Assembly (NCBI GenBank): GCA_949425635.1
Contig: CASPWD010000002.1
Coordinates: 186,001-250,000 of the forward strand
Direction of reading: 5' to 3'
From: an uncultured Bacilli bacterium
GTDB lineage: Bacteria > Bacillota_I > Bacilli_A > RF39 > UBA660
DNA: 64,000 bases
Under the pieces are notes generated by a model. The model worked only from the letters and a program-made list of their open reading frames with translations. It searched no databases and was not told the origin of the DNA. The stretch's first letter is position 1. The number at the start of each line of letters is the position of its first letter. Both the position numbers and the translations under genes were made by a program. This document shows positions 62,738-64,000 of this stretch, piece after piece.

Positions 62738-64000
62738 AGACTTCTTCCTCCACTTTTTTGTATATTAAAGTCTTTAAGCATTTCATCCATCAATCCTTCA
62801 ATAACCAATAATTGATCTCTTAATTGTTTCTTTAAAGTAGCCAATTCTGCTGCTTTGATTTGATATGCTTGAGTATTTAACATAGTTCCAGCAAGCTCAG
62901 TCTCAGCTACTGCTATACGTCTTTCAATCTCTCTATATTGTTCCATATTTATACCAGCTTCAGCCAAGAACTGATCTAATTGTTCTGGTATTACAACAGG
63001 ATTTTGAACAGGAGGCTGCTGGTCAGGACCAGGTCCCCCAGTTGGCGGTGTTGAAGGTGCTCCTGGTGCTCCTGCTGCCGCAGCATCTGAAGATGGTTGA
63101 TTAACAGGTGGCACTGGTGAATTTACAGGAGGTACTGGAGGTGTAGGTGGTGTTGGCGGCGTTTGTTGTTGAGTTTGTTGTGGTTCTGGGTTCTCTGGAT
63201 TTTGAGGAGCTCTGTCCTTTTCTAATTCAGGTCCATATAACCAATCATTTATCTTTTTCTGTGCCCATTTTCCTACTTTTTTACTTAAATATAAAGTTCC
63301 TCCAATCAAAGCTCCACCATACAAAGCAGCTACTGCAACAGGTGGATTTGAAACTGCAAAGCAAATTGCTCCAGCTCCAGCAATACCTCCAATAGCTCCA
63401 ATTCTTATTTTCTTCCACATAGCTTGATTCTTAAAGAAAGTATCAAAGGAATTCAAAGCAGAGCCTATTTTCCTTCCAAGAGGTGTTTTCTCAACATCAT
63501 CAGATTCTCTAACAGTAAGACGATCACCATCTTCAATTCTATTATTTTGAGCTCCTCTATCATTAGCAGCCGCTGCCGCTAAGCTTTGAGCTTTATCAAT
63601 TGCAAATCTACGTAAATAATACTCTGAAGTATAATTTGGTGCAACAGCATCACTAGTTCTATAATCTATAGTCTCATGAACATATGGTTTACGACCAACG
63701 CCATCAACATTTTCTTCCTTTGGAAGATTAAGATCTTCGTAGAATTGTTCTAAATATTCTTCATATTGTTTGTCAGATTCAGACATTAATTTCGCCCTAG
63801 GAGCCATTGATGTAGTTCCTGGAACAACTGACTTAGCATACTTCGTCTTCGCTTGATGTATTTGAGCTGGAAGTTTAATTCCCAAAAGTTTTTCAAACTC
63901 ATCAGCCATATCAGCAACTTTTGTTATATCTTCTTCTCTAATAAACAATGTTGTTGCTTTTTCTTTGCCATCTTCTTTTATAATAGCTCCATAAATTTCA
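62734..64000 (-). CDS. Large membrane protein with Pro/Ala-rich region (5' end outside the window)
   Basis: Partial. The in-frame TTG at 63948 is not a convincing start: the same frame continues without stop to the window end and reads EIYGAIIKEDGKEKATTLFI, which looks like protein, so the gene begins beyond 64000. Visible parts: a helical N-terminal section, GKIGSALNSFDTFFKNQ-like sequence, two adjacent hydrophobic segments (IGAIGGIAGAGAICFAV and AVAALYGGALIGGTLYL), a proline-rich low-complexity stretch (QQTPPTPPTPPVPPVNSPV), an Ala/Gly/Pro-rich stretch, and a C-terminal coiled coil. Role unknown. Confidence 0.6.
   Translation of the reverse strand, partial: EIYGAIIKEDGKEKATTLFIREEDITKVADMADEFEKLLGIKLPAQIHQAKTKYAKSVVPGTTSMAPRAKLMSESDKQYEEYLEQFYEDLNLPKEENVDGVGRKPYVHETIDYRTSDAVAPNYTSEYYLRRFAIDKAQSLAAAAANDRGAQNNRIEDGDRLTVRESDDVEKTPLGRKIGSALNSFDTFFKNQAMWKKIRIGAIGGIAGAGAICFAVSNPPVAVAALYGGALIGGTLYLSKKVGKWAQKKINDWLYGPELEKDRAPQNPENPEPQQTQQQTPPTPPTPPVPPVNSPVPPVNQPSSDAAAAGAPGAPSTPPTGGPGPDQQPPVQNPVVIPEQLDQFLAEAGINMEQYREIERRIAVAETELAGTMLNTQAYQIKAAELATLKKQLRDQLLVIEGLMDEMLKDFNIQKSGGRSL

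Overview
The window is a very A+T-rich bacterial chromosome segment that uses the standard bacterial code: TGA ends several genes and tryptophan is TGG. Gene order and families point to a low-GC member of the Bacillota, class Bacilli in the broad sense (a gut-type Erysipelotrichia or RF39-like lineage is my inference, not proven). Bacilli signatures include rnhC-cvpA-trx-uvrC, queA/tgt, spoVB-like/comN/rel/dtd, hisS-aspS, gatCAB, 6S RNA next to tcdA, rarA, and a xerD gene a few kb from a SpoIIM-like gene. Shine-Dalgarno sites are mostly AGGTG or GGTGAT, 6-9 nt before ATG, and many promoters look like extended -10 boxes (TGnTATAAT).

Layout. 1-9 kb: RNase HIII (cut by the window edge), CvpA-like protein, thioredoxin, Fic protein, nitroreductase, HD-GYP phosphodiesterase, a short YigZ-like protein, low-molecular-weight tyrosine phosphatase, UvrC, then an RnfC-like/RnfD-like pair without the other Rnf subunits. 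9.1-24.5 kb: queA and tgt, usually neighbours, are separated by about 13 kb of accessory DNA. This holds a phage-type holin, a tail-collar-like protein, a 2094-residue RHS/WapA-like protein without a signal peptide, and a string of extremely A+T-rich genes for small membrane proteins. At least two of those are paralogues and one is a remnant, as expected for an immunity-gene array. I consider this the most interesting system in the window.

24.6-34.1 kb: membrane-anchored proteins of unknown function, a DUF421 protein, a SpoVB/MurJ-type flippase, ComN, long Rel and Dtd. The Rel hydrolase domain has lost key HD/ED residues. 34.1-42.1 kb: a T-box-controlled operon hisS-asnS-aspS-gatC-gatA-gatB. 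Its leader appears to read asparagine, not histidine. 42.2-50.4 kb: a HerA-type ATPase, 6S RNA, TcdA, two small proteins, GpsA and RarA (reverse strand), and XerD.

50.4-64 kb: a tiny Ser/Asn-rich basic protein, a ZIP metal transporter, and 1.2 kb of non-coding DNA with a degenerate 63-64-bp tandem repeat. A reverse-strand cluster follows: SpoIIM-like protein, a long coiled-coil/two-TM protein, two small proteins, a Ycf46-type AAA ATPase, a bitopic membrane protein and an HTH regulator. The end carries a DUF4044 protein, MscL, an uncharacterised protein, a U32 peptidase-family protein (RlhA type), a small acidic protein and a large Pro/Ala-rich membrane protein cut by the window end.

How it fits together: most of the window is information processing (repair, tRNA charging and modification, stringent response). 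Between these blocks lie envelope proteins of unknown function and one phage-derived toxin-like island.
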